Under the pieces are notes generated by a model. It was not told the DNA's origin. It did not search any database and saw nothing but the letters and a program-made list of their open reading frames with translations. This document shows positions 42,753-53,608 of a stretch of DNA of 64,000 nucleotides, piece by piece. Each line of letters begins with the position of its first letter. Position 1 is the first letter of the stretch. This stretch comes from a bacterium (GTDB lineage Bacteria > Bacteroidota > Ignavibacteria > Kapaibacteriales > UBA2268), in NCBI GenBank assembly GCA_024711295.1, contig JANJTB010000026.1, positions 172,957 through 236,956 of the forward strand, read 5' to 3'. Made by a program: the position numbers and the translations under genes.

Positions 42753-44018
42753 ATGTTGGCAAATTATAAGCTCTTAATACAAATAACTATTACTTGTTTG
42801 ATAGTTCTGACTGTCAACTTATTGTCATTTTTTTACCAGCCGATGATATCAAATAACGGTGGTAAAGGTATGGATGGAGTTGACTATTACAAAATTTCGG
42901 AAGATATTGTAAAATCTGAAACACCTGAAGCAAGAGCACCATTTGTTTATAGAGTTGGTACCCCGTATTTAGTATCAATGATATTTCCGGATGATTTACT
43001 GTTTGGATTTAAATTAATCAATATTATTGCTTCTTCGTTAATTGCATTTGCTTTACTTTTCTTTTTGAATCTCTATTTTCGAGTGTCTTACCTCAATTTA
43101 ATTCCAGTATCACTTTACGCACTTTCTTGGCATGCTCCACTGAGAATGAGTTGGTATTATCCAGTACATGTTGACCCATTAGCAATATTAATACTCATAT
43201 TGTTATTGATTTTATTAAAAAGATTAATTCATAGTTTTTCATTTTTAAGTCTGATTTTATTTACATTGTTGTCTGTTTTAGGTGTTCTTTTAAGAGAAAA
43301 AAATATTATTCCGGCATTTGTTTTAATTTTATATCATACTGAATTTAAATTTAAAGATAAGTTGCCATTTTTTAGTATCTCATTTAAAAATCTAAAATTT
43401 AAGTATCTATTACCTTTTGCATTGGCAATTTTCACCATATTAGTTTTACATTTTTTAGTCAAATCTACAGTATCATATTCATTCTTAGCAGTAGCAGTAA
43501 CCTGGATATACAAAAAATCAATTTTTGTTTTGCTCCATAGTCTGTTTTACTCTTTTGGACCGATACTTTTTCTAATTTTAGTAAATTTTAAAAATTGCTA
43601 TAAATATATTGGTGAGAATAAGGAGCTCGGATTAATACTTGTGATAATATTTGTGCTCGGTGCTGCGGGGGGTTCGGATACTGAGAGAATTTTTTACTGG
43701 GCAATGCCGGTTGTTTATTTAATATTTTTAGTTAGTATAGAACGAATTTCAATCAAAAATTATAAATATACTTTTGGATTATTGGTAATCTCACAATTGA
43801 TAAGCATTAGAAGTTTTTTATTAACTCCTGATTATCCTAATACTTACAACTCAATATTACCATTTCTTACACCTTTGTCAGATAGATTACCTTTGCTCGA
43901 TTTATGGGTATGGCATGCTGATACAAGAGTAAATATTGTATCTTTTGGAACATATATCTTATTATTCGCTACTCTTTATATTATTTTTGTTTTCGAAAGC
44001 AAGAAGTTAAAATTTTAA
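42753..44018 (+). CDS. multi-pass membrane protein, possibly a glycosyltransferase
   Basis: A 421-residue integral membrane protein with about ten hydrophobic segments. The first periplasmic loop holds DGVDYYKIS and RAPFVYRVGTPYLVS, a pattern seen in membrane mannosyl- or other polyprenyl-linked glycosyltransferases. No catalytic DxD can be placed with confidence. It follows the carboxylase gene by 7 bases. The exact family is not recognised. Confidence 0.6.
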   Translation: MLANYKLLIQITITCLIVLTVNLLSFFYQPMISNNGGKGMDGVDYYKISEDIVKSETPEARAPFVYRVGTPYLVSMIFPDDLLFGFKLINIIASSLIAFALLFFLNLYFRVSYLNLIPVSLYALSWHAPLRMSWYYPVHVDPLAILILILLLILLKRLIHSFSFLSLILFTLLSVLGVLLREKNIIPAFVLILYHTEFKFKDKLPFFSISFKNLKFKYLLPFALAIFTILVLHFLVKSTVSYSFLAVAVTWIYKKSIFVLLHSLFYSFGPILFLILVNFKNCYKYIGENKELGLILVIIFVLGAAGGSDTERIFYWAMPVVYLIFLVSIERISIKNYKYTFGLLVISQLISIRSFLLTPDYPNTYNSILPFLTPLSDRLPLLDLWVWHADTRVNIVSFGTYILLFATLYIIFVFESKKLKF

Positions 44019-44098
44019 ACAAAACAACCAGAATTTACTTTGGCAAACAAATTGCAATTATTATATTTTCAATAAGAAATTAATGATATAAGCAATAA

Positions 44099-46222
44099 AT
44101 GGCGAAAAGTAACCAACTAGCATTATTAGATTCACCCGGTGTACAAAAGTTTAAAAATTTAGCCGGTTCAAAATTGGCGAATAATTCTGATTTATTATTA
44201 TCAGGCGGTCTGATATTAATAATCGGACTATTGATAATTCCTCTTCCAGGATTCGTACTTGACTTTTTCTTGAGTATTAACATTGCTGTTTCATTATTAA
44301 TTTTATTAGTAGCATTATATCTCCATAATCCACTTGACTTAGCGTCATTCCCCACACTTTTGTTAATAACAACTTTGTTTCGATTAGGCCTTAATGTGTC
44401 ATCAACCAGACTAATTTTGGGTGAAGCAGATGCAGGACAAGTGATTACAGCATTTGGTGAGTTCGTTATTAAGGGTAATTATGTTGTTGGTATTATCATA
44501 TTTCTAATATTGGTAATTATAAATTTCATTGTGATAGTCAAGGGCTCCAGCAGAATCGCAGAAGTAACCGCAAGATTTACTCTTGATGCTCTCCCGGGTA
44601 AGCAAATGTCGATTGATGCAGATCTGAATGCAGGATATATTGATGAGCAGACTGCAAGAAAAAGAAGAGATGAATTATCAAAAGAAGCAGACTTTTTTGG
44701 AGCAATGGATGGTGCTGCAAAATTTATTAAGGGAGATGCTATTGCAGGATTAATTATCACAGGTGTAAACATACTTGGAGGTTTTGCAATTGGCGTATTA
44801 CAATTAGATATGAGCCCTGCAGACGCAGCTTCTATTTATACAATCCTTACCATCGGCGATGGACTGGTATCTCAGATACCAGCTCTCTTGATATCTATAG
44901 CTGCAGGTTTTGTGGTTACAAGGTCAGCTTCAAGCGATAATCTTGATGTAGAGCTTGGCAAACAATTTGGCAGCAATCCTAAGCCATTATTTATATCTTC
45001 GGGCGCAATGATAATAATGGGCTTACTACCCGGTTTCCCATTTTTCCCATTTTTTCTGTTATCTACATTAACTGCCGGACTGGGCTATTATCGTAAGAAG
45101 GCTATAGTTCAGGAAAGTGAAAATAAACTTGCATTAGAACTCAAGGAGTCAGAGGAGATAGTAAAACCTCAAGAACAAACAGTTGAAGAGCTTCTAAAAA
45201 TTGACCCTGTCGAAATAGAACTTGGATACAATTTAATATCACTTGTTGATGAAAGCCAAGGCGGAGATGTATTCAAAAGAATTACCAATATCAGAAGACA
45301 ATTAGCTCAGGAATTGGGCTTGATCTTACCGCCTGTAAGGGTCAGGGACAATCTTCAACTCGAGCCTGATGAATATATCATCAAAATTCGCAGCAATGAA
45401 ATTACTAGAAATATATTACATCCAAATATGCTTTTAGCAATGAATCCCGGCACTGCAGACAGCGAAATCGCAGGTATTAAAGTAACAGAGCCGGTATTTG
45501 GACTTCCTGCAACATGGATATCCACTTTCGAAAGAGAAAATGCTGAAGTGAGAGGATATACTGTAGTTGAGGCACCTACAGTACTGACAACACATCTTAC
45601 AGAATTGTTACGAAGAAATTCTGATAAGCTTTTAACCAGACAAGATGTCAAACACCTCATTGATAATCTCAAAGATGATTATCCGGCTTTGGTAGAAGAG
45701 ATTACACCTGACAATCTACCTATTTCGACCGTCCAAAAGATTTTACAAAGGTTACTTGGCGAAGGTATCCCCATAAGAGATCTTCCTATGATACTTGAAT
45801 CTCTTATTGAGTATTACAAAGTTACAAAAAATACTGATGTTTTGACAGAATATGTTAGGCATAATTTATCTGAGACCATAAAGAAATTATACCAGGATAA
45901 TAATGGTGTAATACATGCTATATCACTTGATATGGGACTTGAGGAAATAATGACTAGGTCTCTGCAGGCAAATAATCAAAATGCCCTTGTTCCATCACTG
46001 GGACTACCACCTGATATTATCAATAATGTCCAAGTCAATCTTGGAAAAAGTATTGATGATATAACTATGAACGGATATTTACCTGTTGTGATTTGCTCTG
46101 CTCAAGTTCGCCCATATTTTTACAGAATGATACATTCAACATATCCTATGGTTAATGTTATCAGTTATTCCGAATTGCCGGCAGAAACCGATATTGAAAT
46201 TGTCAACACTCTAAGAATATAA
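44099..46222 (+). CDS. flhA: flagellar export gate protein FlhA
   Basis: A 707-residue protein. The N-terminal half has about eight membrane segments with the highly conserved FRLGLNVSSTRLIL and the FHIPEP region including GKQMSIDADLNAGYIDE and DFFGAMDGAAKFIKGDAIAG. The C-terminal half is the cytoplasmic chaperone-docking domain. It forms the export gate of the flagellar type III system. Length and motifs fit FlhA better than SctV. No other flagellar gene is within the window. A terminator follows the stop directly. Confidence 0.95.
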   Translation: MAKSNQLALLDSPGVQKFKNLAGSKLANNSDLLLSGGLILIIGLLIIPLPGFVLDFFLSINIAVSLLILLVALYLHNPLDLASFPTLLLITTLFRLGLNVSSTRLILGEADAGQVITAFGEFVIKGNYVVGIIIFLILVIINFIVIVKGSSRIAEVTARFTLDALPGKQMSIDADLNAGYIDEQTARKRRDELSKEADFFGAMDGAAKFIKGDAIAGLIITGVNILGGFAIGVLQLDMSPADAASIYTILTIGDGLVSQIPALLISIAAGFVVTRSASSDNLDVELGKQFGSNPKPLFISSGAMIIMGLLPGFPFFPFFLLSTLTAGLGYYRKKAIVQESENKLALELKESEEIVKPQEQTVEELLKIDPVEIELGYNLISLVDESQGGDVFKRITNIRRQLAQELGLILPPVRVRDNLQLEPDEYIIKIRSNEITRNILHPNMLLAMNPGTADSEIAGIKVTEPVFGLPATWISTFERENAEVRGYTVVEAPTVLTTHLTELLRRNSDKLLTRQDVKHLIDNLKDDYPALVEEITPDNLPISTVQKILQRLLGEGIPIRDLPMILESLIEYYKVTKNTDVLTEYVRHNLSETIKKLYQDNNGVIHAISLDMGLEEIMTRSLQANNQNALVPSLGLPPDIINNVQVNLGKSIDDITMNGYLPVVICSAQVRPYFYRMIHSTYPMVNVISYSELPAETDIEIVNTLRI

Positions 46223-46223
46223 A

Positions 46224-46261
46224 AAAAGTTGCTGTATCATTAATCAAGTACAGCAACTTTT
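46224..46261. terminator. bidirectional terminator between flhA and the YfhO gene
   Basis: AAAAGTTGCTGTA (46224-46236) and TACAGCAACTTTT (46249-46261) form a 13-bp stem with a 12-base loop. A/T runs on each side serve both convergent genes. Confidence 0.9.
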
Positions 46262-46285
46262 CAATATTTAATTATGCATGAATAT

Positions 46286-48799
46286 TTATTCTGCTTTCTT
46301 TTTATTTTTCCACTCTATAAAAATACTGAATGCAAGCAATATTGCCAAGAGAATATTGGTTATGATACTTAACATTTTACCTTTTTCAAAACCAGGAGTT
46401 TCAAGTTTAAATTCTACTGTATGCTCACCTTTAGGAACAATAATTGACCTGAAAGCATAGTTTGTTTTGTAAATTTCAGTTTCCTTACCGTCGATTGTTG
46501 CTTTCCACAATGGATAGTAAACTTCACTTAGAAATAATAAATTATTTCCGGTAGCATTTACTTTAATTTTGATATATTCATTTTTCTTCTCAACAATATT
46601 AACACTTGCCCCATCACTAACAGGTTCGATTGAAGAAACCGGAGCTTTTTCCATAAATGCAACCTGCATAGGGTCAAATTTCGTTTCTTTTATGTTGGTC
46701 AAAATCTCCATAGGTTTAGCTACTACAATACTGTCAACAAAAAATGTCCTCGGTAGATTTGAGGTATTCTCATAAACCAACCATCCGTTTTGTCGGGACT
46801 GAAACACAGGTTGTGGACCCATTTGCTGTGGAGCAATAATATATTTGACATTCAATAGATTCCATAAAAATGGATTTGTAACCTGACTGGTCGAACCTTG
46901 ATCAGCTACGTCGAGTAAATCTTGGAATACACGCAGCTTTGCCGGATGGTATCCACCAACATTTTCTAATCTGTAATAGGCAGGTAAATTTGGTGATATA
47001 TTCGACATAGCAAAATCTGCTATTCTAAAAATATTTTTATCTTTTTCCAAGAACTCGATTACATCACTTTTTTGTAAAGATTGAGCTACAGTATCTTCTT
47101 TTGATAATTCCAATGGGCGCCAGCCCATTCTCCACAAGTCAATAAGAAGTATCAATATTATAACAGGAATATATATGTTTAAATTGATTTTATTTTTAAT
47201 TAATCCCCAAGTCACCAGTCCGAAGCTTAAGAATAAAAGCCCTATTACCAGCCAATCTGTACTGAATACACCCCATATGAATTCCTGAATATCAGGAACT
47301 TGTTTACTGACATTCTGGAAAGTTTGATTTGCTGAATTAGCCATTGAAGACATATAGAATTCTTTACCAGCACCAGCAAATAACAAACCTAGAATTAGAA
47401 AACCTCCGCTTATGGAAATTAACTGAATTGCAAATTTGGAAGGTGTCTTACCTTCTTTCCAGTCTTCGATAATAGCTGTTAGACCATAGCCGGCTAAAAT
47501 CGGAAAAGCAAATTGCATTATTGCCAGAGCCATACTCGGTGCTCTAAACTTATTGAAAGATGGAACATAGTAAAAGAAGATATCATAAATTATTGATAAA
47601 TTGTTTCCAAAAGACAAGAAAAGTATAAATATTGAAACAACCATCAGCGACTGAACAAAAATATCTTTTCTAAATCTTATGAATCCATATATACCCAGAA
47701 AGAAGATTAAAATTCCCATATATGGCGGTACATCTTCAAATACCTTTTGACCCCAATAAGTTGGGATGTGTGCTTCCTGACCACCAGTAGCTGGTCCTGA
47801 ATATGGCAGTTTACCAAAACCATAATAACTTGGCAAAACAAAAGAAATTACTTCTTGCGGACTAAATGACCACATAGTAGCATATTCGTAAGAGTTTCCT
47901 CCATGATCGTCCGACTTGTTCCCTCCTGTATCTGCAATTGGTGCTGAACCTCTGACAGAATACGGAGTATATTCTTGGATTGCCAGATATCTGTCAGATG
48001 ATAAAGCAAAAGCAATACCACCGGCAACCAACATAACACCGATCAATTTCAAAACATTAGTTAGCTTGTTCTTAGTAACCGCCCGACTGATTAACTCAAA
48101 CAGAATGTATAACCCAACTGCAACACCACTGTAAAACATCATCTGTACGTGAGCAGATTCAAAAAGTAAATGAAGAGCAACTACAAGCAATGCAATCCAT
48201 ATTAGTTTGAACTCTTCTAGAATCTTCTCAGAGAGCAAAAATACAAATGGCAGCACAGCAAGGGTAATTGGCTTAGTATTGTGGCCTATCATCACCCAAT
48301 GAATAATACCGGTAGAAAAAACGGCAGCGATAGCAGTAAATAATGCCACATAAGTAGCGTGTTTTTTGGTACGCATCAAAAGATACATACCTATTGAGAA
48401 AATAATATAAAACTGTATAACCCTGATAGAGTCATTTCCAAAAATAGATCCCACAATCTTTGTATAACCGAAGAAAATTTGTGCAGTAAAATCCCAATAT
48501 CTTTCTCCTGTTACCAATAATGATGAGTATGAAGGCATACCACCAAAAATATAAGGTACCCAATGTGGAAACTCACCTGATTCTGCAGCATCCTTAAGAT
48601 AGTTTTTGAAACTAATAGATGCAAAGTTATCTGATGCTGCGATCTCGTAACTTGTTACAACTCCACCAAAAAAAACAAACACCAATAATGCAAGCAAACC
48701 TATAAAAATATAATCCTGATACTGCTCAGGTATTAATGTGAATTTTGTATTGGTATTACCGAAACTGGAATTTGATTGTTTCGCCTTCAATTTTGCCAT
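46286..48799 (-). CDS. YfhO-family membrane protein
   Basis: An 837-residue protein with about 12-13 membrane segments and large extracytoplasmic loops. An early loop contains FPHWVPYIFGGMPSYSSL, typical of the YfhO/GT-C-like family. The C-terminal soluble domain (from about 590) ends with a last membrane helix and a basic tail. In Gram-positives YfhO glycosylates lipoteichoic acids; in Bacteroidota-like organisms the substrate is unknown. It is monocistronic and convergent to flhA. Confidence 0.85.
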   Translation of the reverse strand: MAKLKAKQSNSSFGNTNTKFTLIPEQYQDYIFIGLLALLVFVFFGGVVTSYEIAASDNFASISFKNYLKDAAESGEFPHWVPYIFGGMPSYSSLLVTGERYWDFTAQIFFGYTKIVGSIFGNDSIRVIQFYIIFSIGMYLLMRTKKHATYVALFTAIAAVFSTGIIHWVMIGHNTKPITLAVLPFVFLLSEKILEEFKLIWIALLVVALHLLFESAHVQMMFYSGVAVGLYILFELISRAVTKNKLTNVLKLIGVMLVAGGIAFALSSDRYLAIQEYTPYSVRGSAPIADTGGNKSDDHGGNSYEYATMWSFSPQEVISFVLPSYYGFGKLPYSGPATGGQEAHIPTYWGQKVFEDVPPYMGILIFFLGIYGFIRFRKDIFVQSLMVVSIFILFLSFGNNLSIIYDIFFYYVPSFNKFRAPSMALAIMQFAFPILAGYGLTAIIEDWKEGKTPSKFAIQLISISGGFLILGLLFAGAGKEFYMSSMANSANQTFQNVSKQVPDIQEFIWGVFSTDWLVIGLLFLSFGLVTWGLIKNKINLNIYIPVIILILLIDLWRMGWRPLELSKEDTVAQSLQKSDVIEFLEKDKNIFRIADFAMSNISPNLPAYYRLENVGGYHPAKLRVFQDLLDVADQGSTSQVTNPFLWNLLNVKYIIAPQQMGPQPVFQSRQNGWLVYENTSNLPRTFFVDSIVVAKPMEILTNIKETKFDPMQVAFMEKAPVSSIEPVSDGASVNIVEKKNEYIKIKVNATGNNLLFLSEVYYPLWKATIDGKETEIYKTNYAFRSIIVPKGEHTVEFKLETPGFEKGKMLSIITNILLAILLAFSIFIEWKNKKKAE

Positions 48800-49050
48800 T
48801 TCTAACCCTGATTCATTTCTAAAAATAAATATGTTTTGAGCTTTATATAAACATTAAAAATAATAAATTTATACGATTAAATTATTAAAATATGTAATTC
48901 GACATTGATAAACTTTATTTTTTGTTAGCATGGAGAATGTTTATACCATACATTTAATTCTTATACTATTTGAAAGCGTATTGAAAAACTAAATATTATG
49001 AACATAATTCCGTCAAATTAATTAATCAATTCAAACAATATGGCAAAAGT

Positions 49051-51618
49051 ATGGAAGGTAATTTTTCGAACAGAGTAAATGATGTAATCCGACTAAGTAG
49101 AGAAGAAGCAATCAGATTAGGACATGATTATATTGGAACAGAACATTTACTATTGGGAATTATACGTGAAGGTGAAGGTCTGGCTGTCAAAATTTTGAAG
49201 AATCTTGGTACAGACTTATATAAATTAAAAAAGAGCGTAGAGGATACCGTAAGGTCTAGTGCTTCAACTATGACTATCGGAAATATTCCATTAACAAAAC
49301 AAGCTGAAAAAGTTCTAAAAATAACTTATCTTGAAGCAAAATTTGTAAAGTCAGAAGTTATTGGTACCGAGCACCTTTTACTATCATTATTAAGAGATGA
49401 AGAAAATATTGCAGCACAGATTTTATCACAATTTTCGGTAAATTACGAAAATTCAAAAAAAGAGCTGGATAATATTTTGTCAGGCAATCCATCATCTGGT
49501 GGACAAAAGCAAGGCTTTGGCAATCAATCAAAACAGAAGCAAAGCAAGGAGAAAGTCAAAACTCCCGTTCTAGATAATTTTGGAAGAGACCTTACTAAAC
49601 TTGCTTTAGAAGGCAAGTTGGATCCTGTTATTGGCAGAACTAAAGAAATTGAGCGGGTATCTCAGATATTGTCCCGTCGCAAAAAGAACAATCCTGTATT
49701 AATTGGTGAGCCAGGTGTGGGCAAAACTGCAATTGTAGAAGGTTTAGCCCTGAAAATTATTCAAAAGAAAGTCTCAAGAGCTTTGTTTGATAAAAGAATT
49801 GTAACATTGGACTTAGCATCATTGGTTGCAGGCACTAAGTATCGTGGACAATTCGAAGAAAGAATGAAAGCGGTTATCAATGAGCTTGAAAAAGCAAAAG
49901 ATGTGATTTTATTCATTGACGAAATCCACACAATTGTCGGTGCCGGTGGTGCATCAGGGTCATTGGATGCCTCAAACATGTTCAAACCTGCACTTGCACG
50001 TGGTGATATACAATGTGTTGGTGCTACTACTCTAGATGAATATCGTCAGTATATCGAAAAAGACGGGGCTTTAGAAAGAAGATTCCAAAAAGTGTTGGTT
50101 GATCCACCATCAACAGAGGAAACAATTCAGATCCTAAATAATATCAAGGATAAGTACGAAGAGCATCATAGTGTAGCATATACTGAAGATGCTGTTCTGG
50201 CATGTGTTAGGTTTGCAGAAAGATATATTTCTGACAGAATGTTCCCTGACAAAGCAATTGACATACTGGATGAAGCAGGCGCCAGAGTACACCTTGCAAA
50301 CATTGTAGTACCAAAAGAAATTGTAGAGATTGAAGAAAAAATTGCTGAAGTACGACAAGAGAAAAACTTAGTAGTTAAAAGACAAGATTTTGAAGAAGCT
50401 GCCAGATTAAGAGATCTGGAGAAAAAACTTCAAAACGACCTGGAACTTGCCAAACAATCATGGGAAAATAAATCCAGCGAACAAGTATTTCCTGTTGTTG
50501 AAGATGATGTTGCTGACGTTGTTGCAATGGTCACAGGAGTTCCTGTAAATAAAATTGCTGAAAGTGAAAATGTTAGATTGCTCAGTCTATCTGAAGACTT
50601 GAAGAAAATGGTTGTTGGACAGGATGAGGCAATTGAATCATTAGCAAAGGCAATAAGAAGAGCCAGAGCCGGACTTAAAGATCCATCAAGACCAATTGGC
50701 TCATTCATGTTTCTTGGACCTACAGGCGTAGGAAAGACTGAACTTGCCAAAGCACTTTCCAAAGTGATGTTTGATACAGAAGAGGCTTTGGTAAGAATAG
50801 ACATGAGTGAGTATATGGAAAAATTCTCTGTTTCCAGGCTTGTTGGAGCACCTCCCGGATATGTGGGATACGAAGAAGGCGGTCAACTAACCGAAAAAGT
50901 AAGAAGAAAACCATATTCTATTATTCTACTTGATGAAATTGAAAAAGCTCACCCAGATGTTTTTAATATTTTATTACAGGTGTTTGATGATGGCATTCTG
51001 ACAGATGGACTTGGAAGAAGAGTTGATTTCAAAAATACAGTAATTATTATGACTTCTAATGTTGGTACGCGTGATGTAAAAGCCGGTGGAAAAATTGGTT
51101 TCTCGATGTCTCAGGATAAGGAAGATTATGACAATGTTAAATCAACAATAGAAGAATCAGTAAAGAGATTATTCAATCCTGAATTTATAAACAGAATTGA
51201 TGATTTTATAATCTTCCACCAGTTAATGAAAGACCATATTTATGGTATCATTGATATTCAGATGACTGAATTAATGAAGAGAATTAAAAACAATAAAATG
51301 AAATTTGAGCTAACTCAGGCTGCAAAAGAGTTTATTGTTGATAAAGGATACGATATCAAGTATGGAGCCAGACCATTGCGCAGAGCAATACAGAAGTATA
51401 TCGAAGATGAGTTGGCTGAACTTTTACTCAAAGAAAAACTTGGTATCGGGGCTGAAATAATCGGAGACTATGACGATGAAAACAAAAAATTAAAATTCGA
51501 GTTCAAAGCCGGTACAAAACAGCTTGATGAAAAAGAAATAGCAATCAGCTTAAGGAATACAGCAATTGAAGAACCTGTAATGCATATTGATAGTGATGAT
51601 TTGATTTCGAATAATTAG
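49051..51618 (+). CDS. clpC: ClpC/ClpA-type AAA+ unfoldase
   Basis: An 855-residue class I Clp ATPase. Two Clp-N repeats (about 10-145) are followed by the first AAA module with GEPGVGKT at 219-226, a UVR-like middle domain ([17 protein letters not shown] near 446-462) and the second module with GPTGVGKT at 556-563. The UVR motif marks it as ClpC rather than ClpA. It feeds proteins to ClpP. An ATG 11 bases upstream is out of frame. The 250-base upstream gap 48800-49050 is A+T-rich without other genes. Confidence 0.95.
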   Translation: MEGNFSNRVNDVIRLSREEAIRLGHDYIGTEHLLLGIIREGEGLAVKILKNLGTDLYKLKKSVEDTVRSSASTMTIGNIPLTKQAEKVLKITYLEAKFVKSEVIGTEHLLLSLLRDEENIAAQILSQFSVNYENSKKELDNILSGNPSSGGQKQGFGNQSKQKQSKEKVKTPVLDNFGRDLTKLALEGKLDPVIGRTKEIERVSQILSRRKKNNPVLIGEPGVGKTAIVEGLALKIIQKKVSRALFDKRIVTLDLASLVAGTKYRGQFEERMKAVINELEKAKDVILFIDEIHTIVGAGGASGSLDASNMFKPALARGDIQCVGATTLDEYRQYIEKDGALERRFQKVLVDPPSTEETIQILNNIKDKYEEHHSVAYTEDAVLACVRFAERYISDRMFPDKAIDILDEAGARVHLANIVVPKEIVEIEEKIAEVRQEKNLVVKRQDFEEAARLRDLEKKLQNDLELAKQSWENKSSEQVFPVVEDDVADVVAMVTGVPVNKIAESENVRLLSLSEDLKKMVVGQDEAIESLAKAIRRARAGLKDPSRPIGSFMFLGPTGVGKTELAKALSKVMFDTEEALVRIDMSEYMEKFSVSRLVGAPPGYVGYEEGGQLTEKVRRKPYSIILLDEIEKAHPDVFNILLQVFDDGILTDGLGRRVDFKNTVIIMTSNVGTRDVKAGGKIGFSMSQDKEDYDNVKSTIEESVKRLFNPEFINRIDDFIIFHQLMKDHIYGIIDIQMTELMKRIKNNKMKFELTQAAKEFIVDKGYDIKYGARPLRRAIQKYIEDELAELLLKEKLGIGAEIIGDYDDENKKLKFEFKAGTKQLDEKEIAISLRNTAIEEPVMHIDSDDLISNN

Positions 51619-51642
51619 TTTATTAATTTAATTACTATAAAG

Positions 51643-51676
51643 AAGAGCGAATTTGTAAAGTTCGCTCTTTTTTTTA
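51643..51676 (+). terminator. terminator of clpC
   Basis: AAGAGCGAA (51643-51651) and TTCGCTCTT (51661-51669) form a 9-bp stem with a 9-base loop, followed by a T run. Confidence 0.92.
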
Positions 51677-51757
51677 TTTTATAAAATTTATTTTTTCTGT
51701 AATTGTAAATTAATTGGTATTTTTAATCAGATTTTTAATAAAAAATTTGGAAATATA

Positions 51758-52498
51758 ATGCAAAAGATTAAATCATTATTTCTTGTATTGACTTTAAGCA
51801 TTTTTCTTACGACATGCTCAGATACATCAACAAATCAGAAAGAAATATCACTCGAAGAGTTATACAAAAATGCTGTTAATGACGCCATCATTGCTGAGAG
51901 TAATGAAAAGGTAGATAATTTGATTGCTATCAATAACAACAATAATTATATCAGGAGAAAAGTTATCAATGGTAAGAACCTGATACAAGTATTGACATTT
52001 ACAAAATACCGCAACAGTTATCCTGTTGGGGATACCATTCAAACATCCTGGGGAGAAACATGGGTAACTGTTTCACCAGAATTGTATGATTATTTTAAGC
52101 AAAAGAACATAAGTAATGATAGCATCTTAAATCTTAGGATACACCAATGTTTGGGTTTACCATATGATAATTCTTATAAATATATTGTAGAGATGTGGGT
52201 TGATCCTGATAGTTTATTTAGACCAAGCCCTGATAATGAGATTAACGACAGTTCAGCTGACTTGGAATTCCCCGAAAATATAAGTGATGAATATAGATCT
52301 TGGTTTAATAATAACATTCTGAATTCATATTTCCCAAGTACAAACAAAGCTTCCAAGTACCCATGGACAAGATTAGGCTATACTTATAATTGGGCTTTTG
52401 GAGAAAACGAGATAGGGTTAAGCGAATTTGTAATTAAAAGGAATACAAAAGTAATCATTTCTTTCAATGGTACTGCATTCGAGTATTTTAATAATTGA
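51758..52498 (+). CDS. lipoprotein of unknown function
   Basis: A 246-residue lipoprotein with lipobox LTTC (Cys20). The mature part is mixed alpha/beta and slightly acidic, with DTIQTSWGETWVTV and a C-terminal strand pair. No family is recognised. It stands alone between the clpC terminator and the next promoter. Confidence 0.65.
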   Translation: MQKIKSLFLVLTLSIFLTTCSDTSTNQKEISLEELYKNAVNDAIIAESNEKVDNLIAINNNNNYIRRKVINGKNLIQVLTFTKYRNSYPVGDTIQTSWGETWVTVSPELYDYFKQKNISNDSILNLRIHQCLGLPYDNSYKYIVEMWVDPDSLFRPSPDNEINDSSADLEFPENISDEYRSWFNNNILNSYFPSTNKASKYPWTRLGYTYNWAFGENEIGLSEFVIKRNTKVIISFNGTAFEYFNN

Positions 52499-52577
52499 TT
52501 GATATAAAAGTTTTTTAAATAAGATTTAAATCATAACAAAAGAATATTTTCATTTAAAAAGATAAATAAATATTCAT

Positions 52578-52585
52578 TATCTTTG
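52578..52585 (+). promoter_or_regulatory. -7 promoter element before the SDR gene
   Basis: TATCTTTG fits the -7 consensus TAnnTTTG and lies 48 bases before the ATG at 52634. It would drive the threonine dehydrogenase-like gene and the coupled O-antigen ligase-like gene. Confidence 0.5.
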
Positions 52586-52633
52586 TATTCTAAAAAATTA
52601 CTAAAATTAAGGAATTAATTCGGATTTAATCTT

Positions 52634-53608
52634 ATGAAAAGAGATATTAAGAAAATACTTGTAACAGGAGCATTAGGACAAATTGGAACAGAGCTTGTCA
52701 CTGCATTGCGAAACAAATACGGAATCGAAAATGTTATTGCAAGCGATCTGAGACCAAATCCATCAAACAGGGTTGCTCAGGAAGGTCCATACGAAGTCCT
52801 GGACGTAACAAAATCAGACGATATTCGCCGCACAATAATCAAGTATGATATTGACACAATTTTTCACCTAGCTGCTATCTTATCAGCAGTTGGAGAACGC
52901 GATCCACATCTTTGCTGGAACGTAAATATGAATGGTACTATCAATGTGCTTGACATGGGTGTCAGATATGAGTTAGCACGTGTAATAGTACCAAGTTCGA
53001 TTGCTGTTTGGGGGTTTGGAGTTCCTAAATATGATGTCCCTCAGGAAAGCGTCCTAAAGCCATCATCAATGTATGGTGTAACAAAAGTAGCAGGTGAACT
53101 GCTTTGCGACTATTATGTAAATAAATTTGGTCTGGACTGTCGAGGCTTACGTTATCCAGGAATTATCTCTTCAGAAACATTACCAGGTGGTGGAACGACA
53201 GATTATGCTGTCGAAATTTTTTACGAAGCAGTTAAGCATAACTATTACAATTGTTTCTTGCGCTCTGATACAGAATTGCCTATGATGTATATGCCTGATT
53301 GTATAAAAGCTACAATTGACCTTGCTGAAGCTAATTTTGAAAATTTGAAGCATCACAGCGATTTTAATGTTGCTTCGATGACTTTTACACCTCAAATACT
53401 TGCAGATGAAATCAGAAAAACTTTGCCTGATTTCAAGATTGATTATAATCCTGATTACCGGCAGAAAATTGCTGACTCATGGCCGGCATCTATTGACGAT
53501 TCATCTGCCAGAGATGAATGGAACTGGAATCCTGCATTCAACCTTAGCACTATGACAAAGGATATGCTCGAAAAATTATCTGCTAAACACAAGGCAGGAT
53601 TGATTTGA
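52634..53608 (+). CDS. SDR-type L-threonine 3-dehydrogenase-like epimerase
   Basis: A 324-residue NAD-binding protein of the extended SDR class. TGALGQIG at 11-18 is the dinucleotide loop, and the catalytic pair is Y147/K151 in YGVTK. RYPGIIS and PGGGTTDYAVEIFYEA match the SDR threonine dehydrogenases found in Bacteroidota (Flavobacterium type), which convert threonine to 2-amino-3-oxobutyrate. Its stop overlaps the start of the next gene. A nucleotide-sugar epimerase is the alternative. Confidence 0.85.
   Translation: MKRDIKKILVTGALGQIGTELVTALRNKYGIENVIASDLRPNPSNRVAQEGPYEVLDVTKSDDIRRTIIKYDIDTIFHLAAILSAVGERDPHLCWNVNMNGTINVLDMGVRYELARVIVPSSIAVWGFGVPKYDVPQESVLKPSSMYGVTKVAGELLCDYYVNKFGLDCRGLRYPGIISSETLPGGGTTDYAVEIFYEAVKHNYYNCFLRSDTELPMMYMPDCIKATIDLAEANFENLKHHSDFNVASMTFTPQILADEIRKTLPDFKIDYNPDYRQKIADSWPASIDDSSARDEWNWNPAFNLSTMTKDMLEKLSAKHKAGLI

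Noticed and set aside
44099..46222. Virulence-type type III secretion gate (SctV) instead of FlhA
   Set aside because: Length and the conserved FHIPEP-region motifs fit FlhA better, and no injectisome genes are nearby.
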